A stretch of 64,000 bases of DNA from Lewinellaceae bacterium (GCA_020636445.1 JACJXV010000017.1:1-64000); one strand, 5' to 3'. Positions 35,967 to 44,979 are shown, counted from the stretch's first letter. Numbers and translations are program-made. The notes: generated from the sequence alone by a model not told the origin.

Positions 35967-36085
35967 GAGTTAAGATTCGTCAGTTCCTAAAAAGAACAAT
36001 AGCCATCTCGAATGGCTGGTTGCTGCTTTACTTCAGAAAAATAATTTTCCTAAAGCATGGTTAGTCGAAAACAATTCAGGTCGTT

Positions 36086-36135
36086 AAAAAAGCAAGTCCT
36101 TTGCTCCTGTTTTGGGCAGCGAGTAAAGGACTTGC
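36086..36135 (-). terminator. Minus-strand intrinsic terminator upstream of the giant gene
   Basis: GCAAGTCCTTT (36092-36102) pairs with AAAGGACTTGC (36125-36135), and GCTC/GAGT extends the stem. On the minus strand a run of six T follows. It stands 120 bases before the giant gene's ATG, so it either closes the transcript from the VWA gene side or attenuates the giant gene. Confidence 0.65.
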
Positions 36136-36195
36136 CTTTATAAATACAAATTACGGACATTTTCTTGATTATCAGGAAATAAATTGGAGAAGTTT

Positions 36196-36316
36196 ACTGG
36201 TGACTGGTGACTGGTGACTTGTTATTCGTTACTCGTTTTCTGCTCACTGCTAACTAGATAGGCTCGCAAGGAAGACGCAGCGCGGGGGTAGGCCTGCTCA
36301 CTGCTCACTGCTCACT
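36196..36316. repeat. Tandem heptamer repeats (ACTGGTG and CTGCTCA types)
   Basis: ACTGGTG is repeated three times and then ACT at 36196-36219; CTGCTCA is repeated three times and then CT at 36294-36316. Both are 7-base units that contain or create ACTG. They lie in the long gap 35967-36830. Confidence 0.7.
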
Positions 36317-36611
36317 AAAAAACCAACCTTATCCATCCGGATGAGCTGATTTTGGATTTATTTTTAAATTTTCTGGTCTTCGCTAGGAGGAATTAAAAAA
36401 ATATTGCCATTTTAGAGCCGTTGACACATCCCGAGCGGGAATTATGGAAAACAGGCGGCCCAAACGGCTGTGTTTTCACCTTTTCGGAAAAAAGATCCCA
36501 TCCATATCCCTGGAATCACCAGGTGTTGTCCCATGTAAGTATCCTTTGATCCTATGAACATTCGTTTGACACGATGGTCACCTTTATTGCTTAGTTCTAA
36601 AATTTACGGTC

Positions 36612-36707
36612 ATGTTGGTACTTTACATTGCATTGGGAGCTTTCATCATTGGTAGTGGGGTCATTACAGGTTTAAACAACTTGCAACGGAGTAGCCGCAG
36701 GATCTGA
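36612..36707 (+). CDS. Possible 31-residue small membrane protein
   Basis: An ATG opens a short frame, MLVLYIALGAFIIGSGVITG followed by LNNLQRSSRRI and TGA. It has one hydrophobic helix of about 20 residues and then a basic tail, a common layout for a single-span small membrane protein. A TATCCTTTG sequence near 36546, close to the -7 consensus but with one extra base, lies upstream. Nothing else in 36317-36830 looks coding. A 7-bp inverted repeat (AGCCGTT/AACGGCT, 36416-36469) precedes it. This is weak evidence; the frame could be chance. Confidence 0.35.
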   Translation: MLVLYIALGAFIIGSGVITGLNNLQRSSRRI

Positions 36708-36830
36708 TTCTGGCTTTAGCTCAGTGGCGTTTGGCGAGTTAGCGAGGCCTGCCTGGCAGGAAATAACACCGCACAAATCCAGCCCATGGCTAAAACCAAA
36801 TGATTAGCGTCTAATCCCCCCGGGTAAGCG

Positions 36831-38048
36831 TTAGTCATCCTTCTCGGCGTCCCCCCAAATTTTATTATCATAAGTTCGTTTTGGATTGCGCAGGCATCGC
36901 ATTGCCTGGGTAAGGCCCGTTACCGTCATGGGAAACATGCGGTTACGTGTAAACGCTCGAATGGCATTGACCGATTCGAAGAAGTCCCATTCGTAATCGG
37001 GCATCGGATTGATCCAGGCCATATTGGGGAAGTGATCGCGTAAGCGGCCCAACCAGGCAATGCCGGACTCGTCGTTGTAGTGCTCTACACTTCCCCCACG
37101 GTAAAATATTTCGTAGGGCGACATGGCTGCATCCCCGACAAAGATCAGCTTATAGTCGCTGTTGTAGCGGCGCAGCAACTCAAGGGTAGGGATTTTCTCG
37201 TGGTAGCGCCGCCGATTGTCGCGCCATACCGACTCGTACACACAATTGTGGAAATAGTAGAATTCAAGGTGCTTGAATTCCCAGCGGGCGGCCGAAAACA
37301 GCTGTTCGCACAACTCGATATGGTCGTCCATTGAGCCGCCCACATCCATGAGCAGCAGTACTTTGACGCGGTTAGCGCGGGTAGGCTGCAGGGCCAGGTC
37401 CAGCACGCCGGCATTCGCCGAAGTCCGGCGGATTGTTTCGTCTAAATCCAGTTCGGTGGGTAATCCTTCCCGCGTCCAGTTGCGCAGTCGCTTCAGGATG
37501 AGTTTGATATTGCGGGTGTTGAGCTCAACGCGATCGTCGTAGTTGCGAAAGGCACGCTGTTCCCATACTTTCAGCGCACTGCGGTTGCGGCTCTCCCCAC
37601 CGGTGCGAATGCCTTCCGGGTGCTGGCCAAAAGCGCCGAAAGGAGAAGTGCCCCCGGAACCTATCCATTTATTGCCGCCAAAATGCGCTTCATTTTGCTC
37701 GGCTAATAATTCCCGCAGCCTTTCCATCAGGGCATCCAGGCCGCCAAGGCGCTCCAATTCTTCGGGATCTATCTCCTGCAGCAGTTGCTCACGCAACCAA
37801 TCAGCGGGTAATTCCTGGGCCAGGAAGGCGGCTAGTGAACTTACGGTGCCAAAGTATTCGCCAAACAGTAGATCGAAGCGGTCCAGTTGCGCTTCTTGTT
37901 TGACATAGATCGCCCGGGCCAGCGCGTAGAAGTCATCCATCTGCCAATGGCCGAGGCCCTGTTGCAGGGCATCCAGTAAAGCCAGGTGCTCGTGTAAACT
38001 GACGGGAATTCCGCCGCGCCGCAGGGCATAAAAAAAGTCGATCAGCAT
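36831..38048 (-). CDS. VWA-domain CoxE-like protein
   Basis: ATG 38048 (MLIDFFYALRRGGIPVSLHE) is preferred to the GTG six bases earlier, giving 405 residues. The N-terminal part (about 1-200) is helical and charged. The VWA domain (about 205-400) has a MIDAS-like motif VLLLMDVGGSMDDH, in which DxSxS reads DxGxS, as I recall for this CoxE-like subfamily. EFYYFHNCVYESVW and KLIFVGDAAMSPYEI follow. Relatives usually work with a MoxR-type AAA+ ATPase to insert cofactors or remodel complexes, but no such ATPase lies beside it here. It follows lepA on the same strand with a 99-base gap. The family call is good; the substrate is unknown. Confidence 0.85.
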   Translation of the reverse strand: MLIDFFYALRRGGIPVSLHEHLALLDALQQGLGHWQMDDFYALARAIYVKQEAQLDRFDLLFGEYFGTVSSLAAFLAQELPADWLREQLLQEIDPEELERLGGLDALMERLRELLAEQNEAHFGGNKWIGSGGTSPFGAFGQHPEGIRTGGESRNRSALKVWEQRAFRNYDDRVELNTRNIKLILKRLRNWTREGLPTELDLDETIRRTSANAGVLDLALQPTRANRVKVLLLMDVGGSMDDHIELCEQLFSAARWEFKHLEFYYFHNCVYESVWRDNRRRYHEKIPTLELLRRYNSDYKLIFVGDAAMSPYEIFYRGGSVEHYNDESGIAWLGRLRDHFPNMAWINPMPDYEWDFFESVNAIRAFTRNRMFPMTVTGLTQAMRCLRNPKRTYDNKIWGDAEKDD

Positions 38049-38147
38049 AGGCACCGCTTTTAGCGTATCGCTTCACTCCCCTTTGCCGACGAGTGAAAAT
38101 TAAACTATTCTGCCCTGGTGCTATGCTCCCCGCTAACTACTAAACTG

Positions 38148-39941
38148 TTAGTTGTTGAGTTTCAAGACGTCCAGGAAAGCTTTCTGGGGAACCTCTACAC
38201 TACCAATCTGCCGCATTTTCTTTTTCCCTTCTTTTTGTTTTTCCAACAGCTTCCGCTTCCGGGTGATATCCCCCCCGTAACATTTGGCGGTAACGTCCTT
38301 GCGCAGGGCAGAAATGGTTTCCCGGGCAATAATTTTAGCCCCAACAGCCGCCTGGATGGCAATGACAAACTGCTGGCGGGGTAACAACTCTTTCAGTCGC
38401 TTGCAGATTTTCCGGCCAAACGCTTCGGCTTTATCACGATGAACCAGGGCGGATAAGGCATCCACATTTTCCCCGTTCAGTTTAATATCCATCCGCACCA
38501 GGTCCGAGGCCCGGTAGTCGATCATCGCATAGTCGAAAGAAGCGTAACCCCGGGAAACCGTTTTCAAGCGATCGTAAAAGTCGAAGACAATTTCGGCCAG
38601 CGGCATCTCGAAGGTCAATTCTACCCGGTTCTGCGTCAGATAGGATTGCTTGGTCATAAACCCGCGCTTCTCCATGCACAAAGTCATGATTATACCAATG
38701 TATTCAGGCTTGGTAATAATCTGCGCGCGAATATAGGGTTCCTCCACCCGCTGGATCCGCGAGGGATCCGGTAATTCCGTTGGGGTTTTTACTGATATTT
38801 TCTCCCCTTTGGTAGAGTAGGCAAAATACGACACGTTGGGGACGGTCGTAATCACTTCCATATTGAACTCCCGCGACAAGCGTTCCTGGACAATCTCCAG
38901 GTGCAACATCCCCAGGAAGCCACAACGGAAACCAAACCCCAATGCAATCGATGTTTCGGGCTCAAACACCAAAGAAGCATCGTTTAGTTGAAGTTTTTCG
39001 AGGCTATCCCGCAAGTCCTCAAAATCATCGTTATCGATAGGGAAAATACCGGCGAATACCATCGGCTTGACATCCTCAAAGCCATGAATTGCCTCTTCGC
39101 AGGGCCGCAGGGTGTGCGTCAGGGTATCCCCTACTTTAATTTCTTTGGATTCTTTAATCCCAGTAATGATATAGCCAACATCGCCGGCCTGCATTTCATC
39201 GCGTGGCATCTGGTTGATCTGCAGGATGCCGATTTCATCAGCCTGGTATTCTTTTTCGGTATGGAAAAACCGCACCTTATCGCCCTTGCGCAAGGTTCCG
39301 TTTAGAATCCGGAAGTAAGCAATAACCCCCCGGAACGAGTTAAATACCGAATCAAAAATCAGTGCTTGCAGGGGAGCCTCCGGGTCACCTTTCGGTGGAG
39401 GAATCCGGTCGACAATAGCCGCCATAATTTCGGGTACCCCCTGGCCTGTTTTCCCGCTAGCCAATAGAATATCTTCTTTACGGCACCCAATCAGGTCAAT
39501 AATCTGGTCAGCTACCTCATCGACCATGGCACTTTCCATATCCACCTTGTTCAGAATGGGGATAATTTCCAGGTCATGCTCAATGGCCAGGTAAAGGTTG
39601 GAAATGGTTTGTGCCTGGATGCCCTGCGTGGCGTCAACCAGCAACAACGCACCTTCACAGGCAGCAATGGAACGCGATACCTCATACGAGAAATCCACGT
39701 GCCCCGGCGTATCAATGAGGTTGAAGGTATATTTCTGTCCATCCGTATGCGGATAGTACATCTGCACCGCGTGGCTCTTGATGGTAATCCCACGTTCCCT
39801 TTCCAGGTCCATGCTATCCAGGGCCTGATCCTTCATCTGCCGCTTATCGATCGTATGGGTAAACTCCAGCAGGCGATCCGACAAGGTACTCTTGCCATGA
39901 TCGATGTGGGCGATAACACAAAAATTTCTTAAATGCTTCAT
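38148..39941 (-). CDS. lepA: Elongation factor 4 (LepA) GTPase
   Basis: This 597-residue translation GTPase binds ribosomes and is linked to back-translocation and 30S biogenesis. All G motifs are present: AHIDHGKSTLSDRL, RERGITIKSHAV, DTPGHVDFSYEV, NKVDMESA. The LepA-specific C-terminal domain is seen in ICKRLKELLPRQQFVIAIQA and GAKIIARETISALRKDVTAKCYGGD, ending in the basic KRKLLEKQKEGKKKMRQ. Length is standard. The 251-base gap up to the next gene (39942-40192) shows nothing I can assign. Confidence 0.98.
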   Translation of the reverse strand: MKHLRNFCVIAHIDHGKSTLSDRLLEFTHTIDKRQMKDQALDSMDLERERGITIKSHAVQMYYPHTDGQKYTFNLIDTPGHVDFSYEVSRSIAACEGALLLVDATQGIQAQTISNLYLAIEHDLEIIPILNKVDMESAMVDEVADQIIDLIGCRKEDILLASGKTGQGVPEIMAAIVDRIPPPKGDPEAPLQALIFDSVFNSFRGVIAYFRILNGTLRKGDKVRFFHTEKEYQADEIGILQINQMPRDEMQAGDVGYIITGIKESKEIKVGDTLTHTLRPCEEAIHGFEDVKPMVFAGIFPIDNDDFEDLRDSLEKLQLNDASLVFEPETSIALGFGFRCGFLGMLHLEIVQERLSREFNMEVITTVPNVSYFAYSTKGEKISVKTPTELPDPSRIQRVEEPYIRAQIITKPEYIGIIMTLCMEKRGFMTKQSYLTQNRVELTFEMPLAEIVFDFYDRLKTVSRGYASFDYAMIDYRASDLVRMDIKLNGENVDALSALVHRDKAEAFGRKICKRLKELLPRQQFVIAIQAAVGAKIIARETISALRKDVTAKCYGGDITRKRKLLEKQKEGKKKMRQIGSVEVPQKAFLDVLKLNN

Positions 39942-40192
39942 ATCCTCAATACTTCACCAAATCTTCATTTAATCGGGCAACGGCCTTGCGCTGAAATTGT
40001 TCATCAAATTGCAGGCCTTCCGCTGCTGTCGCGGCAGTTCTCCGGGAATTACCTGCAAATTATTCAATTTTCAGCCCGAATGCTCACCGTCTGCCATAAA
40101 TTCTCTTGCTTTCAGACCCAGAAAGGTGGTCTACGCGCAAAACGCACGCAAAATTCTGATTATTCTGGGGTTTTGCCAAGTAAAACGATCGA

Positions 40193-42286
40193 TCAATCGG
40201 TTTTTTTTTCTGGCTTCTCCGGTAACACCTCAATTTCTCCGGTTCGCCCATCGAGGGAAACCCAATCTCCGGTACGCAAAACTACCGTTCGGGGAAGCTG
40301 GGTAATCGCCGGAATACCTGCCTCCCGCAGGATGATGGATGCATGCGACAGCAGTCCGCCCACATACGAAACGACCGCATCAACTTGCGAGAAAAAAGGT
40401 GCCCAGCCGGGATCCAGCGCATCTGCTACCAGGATGATTACATCATAGCCGGGTTTCTGGGCTAAATCCAGTGAAGTGGCCGCCGCAACGCGCCATACCT
40501 GCCCCGTGACTTTTCCGGGCACCAGGCCGATTCCCTGTTGGTTACCGGTATTGTCACCAGCAGCCGCGGGCCCCATGGGAATCCGCCGTCCATCCCTATT
40601 GGCGCGAAAGGTATCCATATCCCAGCCAACCGGCTTATCGGCATCCGTCATCACGGGAATCTTTCCACTGGTCAGGTATTCCCGCACCTCAGCGGGAGTC
40701 CACGCCCAGGGGTTGGTATTTTCCGGCAGCAGTGCAGGTACATACTGCAGCCATTCCCGGCGAAAATCGGCAAAGAGATGCATCGTTTCATGGCGTAAGT
40801 TTTCGCGGGCATGCACCAGGCGAATGATGGGTGCGAAGAGCCCAGTCCACCAGGCACCACTACCGGCACTTTCGGGTGTGGTTTTTTCACCGGAGTCTCC
40901 CTTACCCCCTAGCGCGGCCCAGGCATCCGCTGTCCATTCCTGAAACCGCGGTTGCGCCAAATCTGATTCATAGAAGCCGCGGTGACCATACTGCGCCAGA
41001 AACTGAGCCCGGTCCATGCGGCCTTTCCCCAAATCTGCGATAGCCTCCAGGTAGGTGGTACTTATACTTTTTTGCTGAAGGGCCTTGGCCAAGGGTGCCA
41101 GCCATCCCCGCTGGTTAAGCCAGCGAACAGGGCCCGCCATTGCGCCGGTAAGGCTCTGCATCTGTTCTACCAGGCCGACATACACCTGCTGAAAGTCGTC
41201 CTGCCAGGCCGTAAGCGCTTTACGTGGATCTTTCAACCACCATTCCCGGCGGGCGGCTATTCGCCCGGGTAATTGCCGCTGGTGGCCTGCTACCCAGCGC
41301 CGCGATTTCCCTACACTGGTCAGCTGTTGCCCTAAAATCGCGAGAAAAACCCGCCACTTGGGCAGCATCGCCCAAAACCGGGGCTTCACCTGGTAAGGAT
41401 CAACGGCTCCCACCGATTCACTGACCAACCCCGTCGGCAATCCCCAATGGACCATGACATCCAGCAGGGCCGAAAGGTTAATCCAGGGCATACCGGCCGT
41501 CTGCCAAATAAAAGATCGCTCGGGTAAGGTTGTATCCAGCCGCCGGTAATAGGAAAACAGCGCGGGTCCGGCATCAGCGATCACGCCTGTCATCAACCGC
41601 GAAGGAACAGGAGGTAAGATTTCCCGGTGATTAGCGGTAGTCAGCAACTCTTCTTCTTCCTGTCGGGTTGTGATCGGTCGGGCCTGTAGTAAGTAGAGTT
41701 CACCCTGAGCTACCGCCCATTCAATATCCAAACCGTGACTGGCAGGAAGTCCGCCCAGTAGTTTCCCTGCCAGGGCCGACAGCTTGATGAATGGTCGTCG
41801 CAAGGCGGCTGAGGGGCCAGCCCAAAAGGAATACCCCTTTGACCAGCGATAGTCCGCCATAGAAAAACGCGGCAGCAGCAAGAGCTCCGGGGTTATTTGC
41901 CCACTGACCAGCTGATCCCCCAAGCCTGCGGTCCATTCTACTTTCCATATTCCCCGGCGGTAAGCAAAAAGCACCCCACTATACTCGGCAGGCACCATTT
42001 CCTGGACAATCAGGCTGCTGCCTTCCGGCTGCGGATAGGAAGCAAATACCTCCGCCAGGGCTTCCGGCAACGCCTCGGCAGATACTTGCAGGCGGGTAAG
42101 AAACTGCCCGGCCTGGCTGCTTGTTTCCCCGTCCTCGTCGTGGTAGGAAGAGCGGACGGCTACCGGAAACCGGAGTCCCTCCATGGCATAATTCCCGGTC
42201 CGAAATGCTGTGTAAGTGATTATCCGAAAGGGAGGCGTAGGAAGCCCGGAGGCTTGAAAATGCCTTAATTGCTGGGATTTTAACAT
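40193..42286 (-). CDS. PEP-synthase/rifampin-phosphotransferase-like dikinase
   Basis: This 697-residue protein has three parts. The first (about 40-205) is a PPDK/PEP-synthase-type ATP-grasp (FPVAVRSSYHDEDGETSSQAG, LIVQEMVPAEYSGVLF, DIEWAVAQGELYLLQARPI), with the N-terminal end of the fold shorter than usual. The second is a helical middle region with the YGHRGFYESDLAQPRF block seen in Rph-like proteins. The third is a C-terminal swivelling phosphohistidine domain with the catalytic His in YVGGLLSHASIILREAGIPAI. Such enzymes split ATP to AMP plus phosphate and transfer phosphate through His to an acceptor. The acceptor here is unknown. It starts six bases after the hydrolase stop, so the two are almost certainly cotranscribed. 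Confidence 0.82.
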   Translation of the reverse strand: MLKSQQLRHFQASGLPTPPFRIITYTAFRTGNYAMEGLRFPVAVRSSYHDEDGETSSQAGQFLTRLQVSAEALPEALAEVFASYPQPEGSSLIVQEMVPAEYSGVLFAYRRGIWKVEWTAGLGDQLVSGQITPELLLLPRFSMADYRWSKGYSFWAGPSAALRRPFIKLSALAGKLLGGLPASHGLDIEWAVAQGELYLLQARPITTRQEEEELLTTANHREILPPVPSRLMTGVIADAGPALFSYYRRLDTTLPERSFIWQTAGMPWINLSALLDVMVHWGLPTGLVSESVGAVDPYQVKPRFWAMLPKWRVFLAILGQQLTSVGKSRRWVAGHQRQLPGRIAARREWWLKDPRKALTAWQDDFQQVYVGLVEQMQSLTGAMAGPVRWLNQRGWLAPLAKALQQKSISTTYLEAIADLGKGRMDRAQFLAQYGHRGFYESDLAQPRFQEWTADAWAALGGKGDSGEKTTPESAGSGAWWTGLFAPIIRLVHARENLRHETMHLFADFRREWLQYVPALLPENTNPWAWTPAEVREYLTSGKIPVMTDADKPVGWDMDTFRANRDGRRIPMGPAAAGDNTGNQQGIGLVPGKVTGQVWRVAAATSLDLAQKPGYDVIILVADALDPGWAPFFSQVDAVVSYVGGLLSHASIILREAGIPAITQLPRTVVLRTGDWVSLDGRTGEIEVLPEKPEKKTD

Positions 42287-42292
42287 ACTGTG

Positions 42293-43057
42293 CTATCCAT
42301 TAATCGCCAGCAGGTCAACCAGCAGTTCGTAAAAGGATTCCGGCTGTTCCAACATGGGGAAATGATCCCAACCGGGTATTATTTGTACCTGCGCGTGTGG
42401 AAAATCGCGCTGCCACCAGGCCACCTGGTGCGCGGCAACCACCCGTTCCTTATCGCCCCAAATGAGGTGATAAGGTTCTGCCTGCAATTTTTGCTGTACC
42501 CCTCGGTACCATTGCGGGGTAATCAAATCAAAGAAAACAGGAAAAGCCGCACACCGGCGGTAGTCATTAAAAAATTCCCGTCGCAACTCCACCGGGATTG
42601 CCTCCGGCTGCTGGAACAAGCGTTTTTCCCACAGCGATTGCAAAACAGGCTCGTAGACCATCCGGTGAATCAGGTTGCGAATCAAAGGCGGCCGCATCAG
42701 CTGCGGAAAAAGCCGCCGCTCCAGTCCCGCACCAATGCACCCGTGCAAAATGACCTGTTGGGGTTCCCAGCCTGGTTCCCAGCCCCGGGCTGCCCATTCC
42801 AGGAGCATCGACCCGCCAATTCCATGGCCATAGACCACCCAGGGTTCCTTTTCAGCACCTGCAATAGCCTTGCGCAAGGCTCCAATAAAAGGATCCCAAC
42901 CGGGGGCACCCTCCGGCAATGCCCGGCCTTCGAACCCCGGTAACAAGGGCAGGTGTACCCGCCAATCGCCGAATCCTCGCTCCCGGGCAATGTGCAGAAA
43001 AGGTTCAAAGCGCAGGTTTGCCCCACCATTCCCATGCACCATTAACAGATGTGCCAT
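42293..43057 (-). CDS. Alpha/beta-hydrolase-fold protein lacking the nucleophilic serine
   Basis: This 254-residue alpha/beta-hydrolase has an oxyanion-type HGNGGANLRF loop near the N-terminus and a C-terminal His in GWDHFPMLEQPESF. The nucleophile elbow, normally GxSxG, reads VVYGHGIGGSMLLEW: the Ser position is Gly (codon GGA). It may be a non-catalytic member or use a neighbouring residue such as the following GGS serine. It lies immediately upstream of the PEP-dikinase-like gene (6-base gap), which suggests a joint pathway. The fold call is firm; the activity is uncertain. Confidence 0.8.
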   Translation of the reverse strand: MAHLLMVHGNGGANLRFEPFLHIARERGFGDWRVHLPLLPGFEGRALPEGAPGWDPFIGALRKAIAGAEKEPWVVYGHGIGGSMLLEWAARGWEPGWEPQQVILHGCIGAGLERRLFPQLMRPPLIRNLIHRMVYEPVLQSLWEKRLFQQPEAIPVELRREFFNDYRRCAAFPVFFDLITPQWYRGVQQKLQAEPYHLIWGDKERVVAAHQVAWWQRDFPHAQVQIIPGWDHFPMLEQPESFYELLVDLLAING

Positions 43058-43100
43058 GTTCTCTTTGTTTTCAGCATAACCCCGTAAGGCGTAAAGTGTT

Positions 43101-43364
43101 TACCGGTATCACGGTCAATCAGTCCTAAAACAATGGGCTCATCTGCCGTTCGTAGCTATCTCCTTGCGTTAAAAAGGGGGATGGAGTGAGCAGTGAGCGG
43201 GGTCTTGTCCTAAAATAGGTAGACATTTTTAACTTTGAAAAAGATGTCAACAAAAAGCAGTCCGGTATTGGTTAGGTACAGCGAAAGGTTCAAGATGGAG
43301 GAGATCCATCAAACATACCGGTACCGCGGTCAATCAGACCAAAACAGGGGGCTCATCCGCCGTT
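43101..43364. repeat. Degenerate 50-bp direct repeats flanking an IS scar
   Basis: A 50-base sequence at 43101-43150 (TACCGGTATCACGGTCAATC start, GGGCTCATCTGCCGTT end) recurs at 43316-43364 with roughly 80% identity by eye. The interval between holds a heptamer dimer (AGTGAGC twice, 43185-43198) and the transposase remnant. The rest of the 393-base gap 43058-43450 shows no gene. Confidence 0.6.
43204..43312 (+). mobile_element. Probable insertion-sequence remnant (IS3-type orfA start)
   Basis: TTGTCCTAAAATAGGTAGAC resembles an IS terminal inverted repeat. It is followed by a frame starting MSTKSSPVLVRYSERFKMEE, which looks like the first residues of IS3-family OrfA helix-turn-helix proteins (…VRYSExFKxxVV). 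The frame degenerates after about 20 codons into the second flanking repeat. Only about 100 bases remain, with no transposase domain and no second end. Confidence 0.4.
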
Positions 43365-43450
43365 TAAAAGTTAACTTATCTTTTTTACCCAGCCAAGGCA
43401 GCATTTGCCTTTATTTACCGTTCCTCTGAAAGAAGCATAAGCGAGGGAAT

Positions 43451-44236
43451 ATGATGAAGTGGATTACAAGGTGGGGATTAGTTATCGGAGTAATCCTGGC
43501 CGGAAGCGCTTGTGAAATCGGCAAAGTCGGGGATCCCATCCTTATCGCGGATGTGGAAGAAGAGTTCACCGTCGAACTTCAGGAAAAATTTTCGCCCGGT
43601 AAGCGTGAATTAATCCTGAAACTGGCTACCGTCAAACAACAGGATTGCTCGAATTATCAAATTCGCTACCAGTGGCTCCAACGGCTCAAGCAACTCCAGT
43701 TATCCATTCGCGATCTGGTACGGACCAGCGATTGCCAGCCAGGGCCTGCCCCGGCATTGGCTACGGTAATAGCAGGTAACTTAAGTGCTGGTGATTATGA
43801 ATTAACAATCGATCTGCAACAAACCGTAGTCAATGAAGGTATTCTCACCATAACACCTGAGTTGTACCGCATTAAAATGAATACGGAGTATGGCTTGTCG
43901 TTCCTGAATCGGGAACTCCGGCAAATCCCCAACGAAACCATCTGGGGATATATAGCTTATTCCCCTGCTAAATTGAATGCAGCCAGAGAACTCCGGGAGG
44001 CTTTGCAAAAACAGACGCAAGGACTGGCTTTGCGCAGTGGTGATTATGGTTATTTCTCAGCGAGTGCCAGTAATATAAGCCTGAAAGGAGTACCCGGCAA
44101 CCTGACCTATTTCCCCCTGGTGCGCCGTTTCACCGGCCAGGGTGACGAGCTGGCAGCATTAATCGGCAACTTCCGCGATATCCACGGAGCCGAACTACAA
44201 GTGGTAATGCAGGATACGAACGGCAGGATTTACTGA
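43451..44236 (+). CDS. Putative lipoprotein of unknown function
   Basis: This 261-residue protein begins MMKWITRWGLVIGVILAGSA, a hydrophobic stretch, followed by Cys 21. It reads as a lipoprotein signal, although the -3 position is Gly rather than Leu. Residues about 28-145 have the alternating pattern of a beta-sandwich (EEFTVELQEKFSPGKRELIL, DYELTIDLQQTVVNEGILTI). The rest (about 150-255) is mixed and ends LQVVMQDTNGRIY. I do not recognise the family. Its last 7 bases overlap the 3' end of the convergent Nudix regulator. Confidence 0.65.
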   Translation: MMKWITRWGLVIGVILAGSACEIGKVGDPILIADVEEEFTVELQEKFSPGKRELILKLATVKQQDCSNYQIRYQWLQRLKQLQLSIRDLVRTSDCQPGPAPALATVIAGNLSAGDYELTIDLQQTVVNEGILTITPELYRIKMNTEYGLSFLNRELRQIPNETIWGYIAYSPAKLNAARELREALQKQTQGLALRSGDYGYFSASASNISLKGVPGNLTYFPLVRRFTGQGDELAALIGNFRDIHGAELQVVMQDTNGRIY

Positions 44237-44979
44237 TCTGCGGATAACAACTGGCTGCGCGAAATTCTTTCCTTCTTCCGGGTTTCTTTTAGTTCGAACG
44301 AAAATCCTTCTTCCAGAAATTGCTGATAGCGCTTGCGGTCAAACTTATACAACCGCGCCGGCCGATGCGCCACACCCTCCTGCATTTCATCCAGGTCGAT
44401 AATCAAATTCATCGACAATATTTTCTTGCGGAAGTTACGCTTATCCAGATCAGTTTCCAGAATAGCTTCGTAGAGATGCTGGAGTTCCGTCAGTGTGAAC
44501 TTGGGTGGCAACAACTCAAAGCCCACCGGGCGCAGACGGAGCAGCCATCGCAAGCGGTTTAGGCAGGATTGCAGAATGACCATATGGTCAAACGGGAGTT
44601 CCGTCACCTGGGAGATAGAATGCCACTGCGCTTGCAACGCAATCGAGGAAGACTGAATGGTATAGTTGCTGATCTTGATCAAGGAAAAATAGGCAATCGT
44701 GATTACCCGACCAAAAGGGTGCCGGTCAACAGCGCCAAAGGTTTTCACCTGTTCCAGATAAACATTATTCAACCCTGTCAGCTCCTCTAATACCCGAATA
44801 GCCGCCGTATCCAAATCCTCTGCGGGATAAACAAAATGGCCTGGCAAGGCCCAGTCCCCCATAAAGGGTTCTTCACCGCGCTTGATCAATAACACCTTCA
44901 GGTCTCCCTCATCGAAACCAAAGATGACATTATCTACCGTAAAGGCGGATTTGAAAAAATTACCAAAATCTGTTGCCAT
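44230..44979 (-). CDS. NrtR-like transcriptional regulator with degenerate Nudix domain
   Basis: This 249-residue protein has a Nudix fold (about 10-145) and a C-terminal winged-helix region (about 155-235: FTLTELQHLYEAILETDLDKRNFRKKIL, ending ARLYKFDRKRY). This is the NrtR/AraR-type layout, in which the Nudix fold senses an ADP-ribose-like or sugar effector. The Nudix box GHFVYPAEDLDTAAIRVLEE and LTGL departs from GX5EX7REUXEEXGU: the first Gly is His, RE is RV, and the last catalytic Glu is Leu. Hydrolysis is therefore unlikely and a regulatory role likely. Two palindromes upstream could be its operators. Its regulon cannot be read from this window. Confidence 0.82.
   Translation of the reverse strand: MATDFGNFFKSAFTVDNVIFGFDEGDLKVLLIKRGEEPFMGDWALPGHFVYPAEDLDTAAIRVLEELTGLNNVYLEQVKTFGAVDRHPFGRVITIAYFSLIKISNYTIQSSSIALQAQWHSISQVTELPFDHMVILQSCLNRLRWLLRLRPVGFELLPPKFTLTELQHLYEAILETDLDKRNFRKKILSMNLIIDLDEMQEGVAHRPARLYKFDRKRYQQFLEEGFSFELKETRKKERISRSQLLSADQ

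Noticed and set aside
36140..36600. A known structured RNA (6S, tmRNA, riboswitch) in the long gap
   Set aside because: A few hairpins are visible, but no conserved core that I can recognise; assignment would need a covariance-model search.
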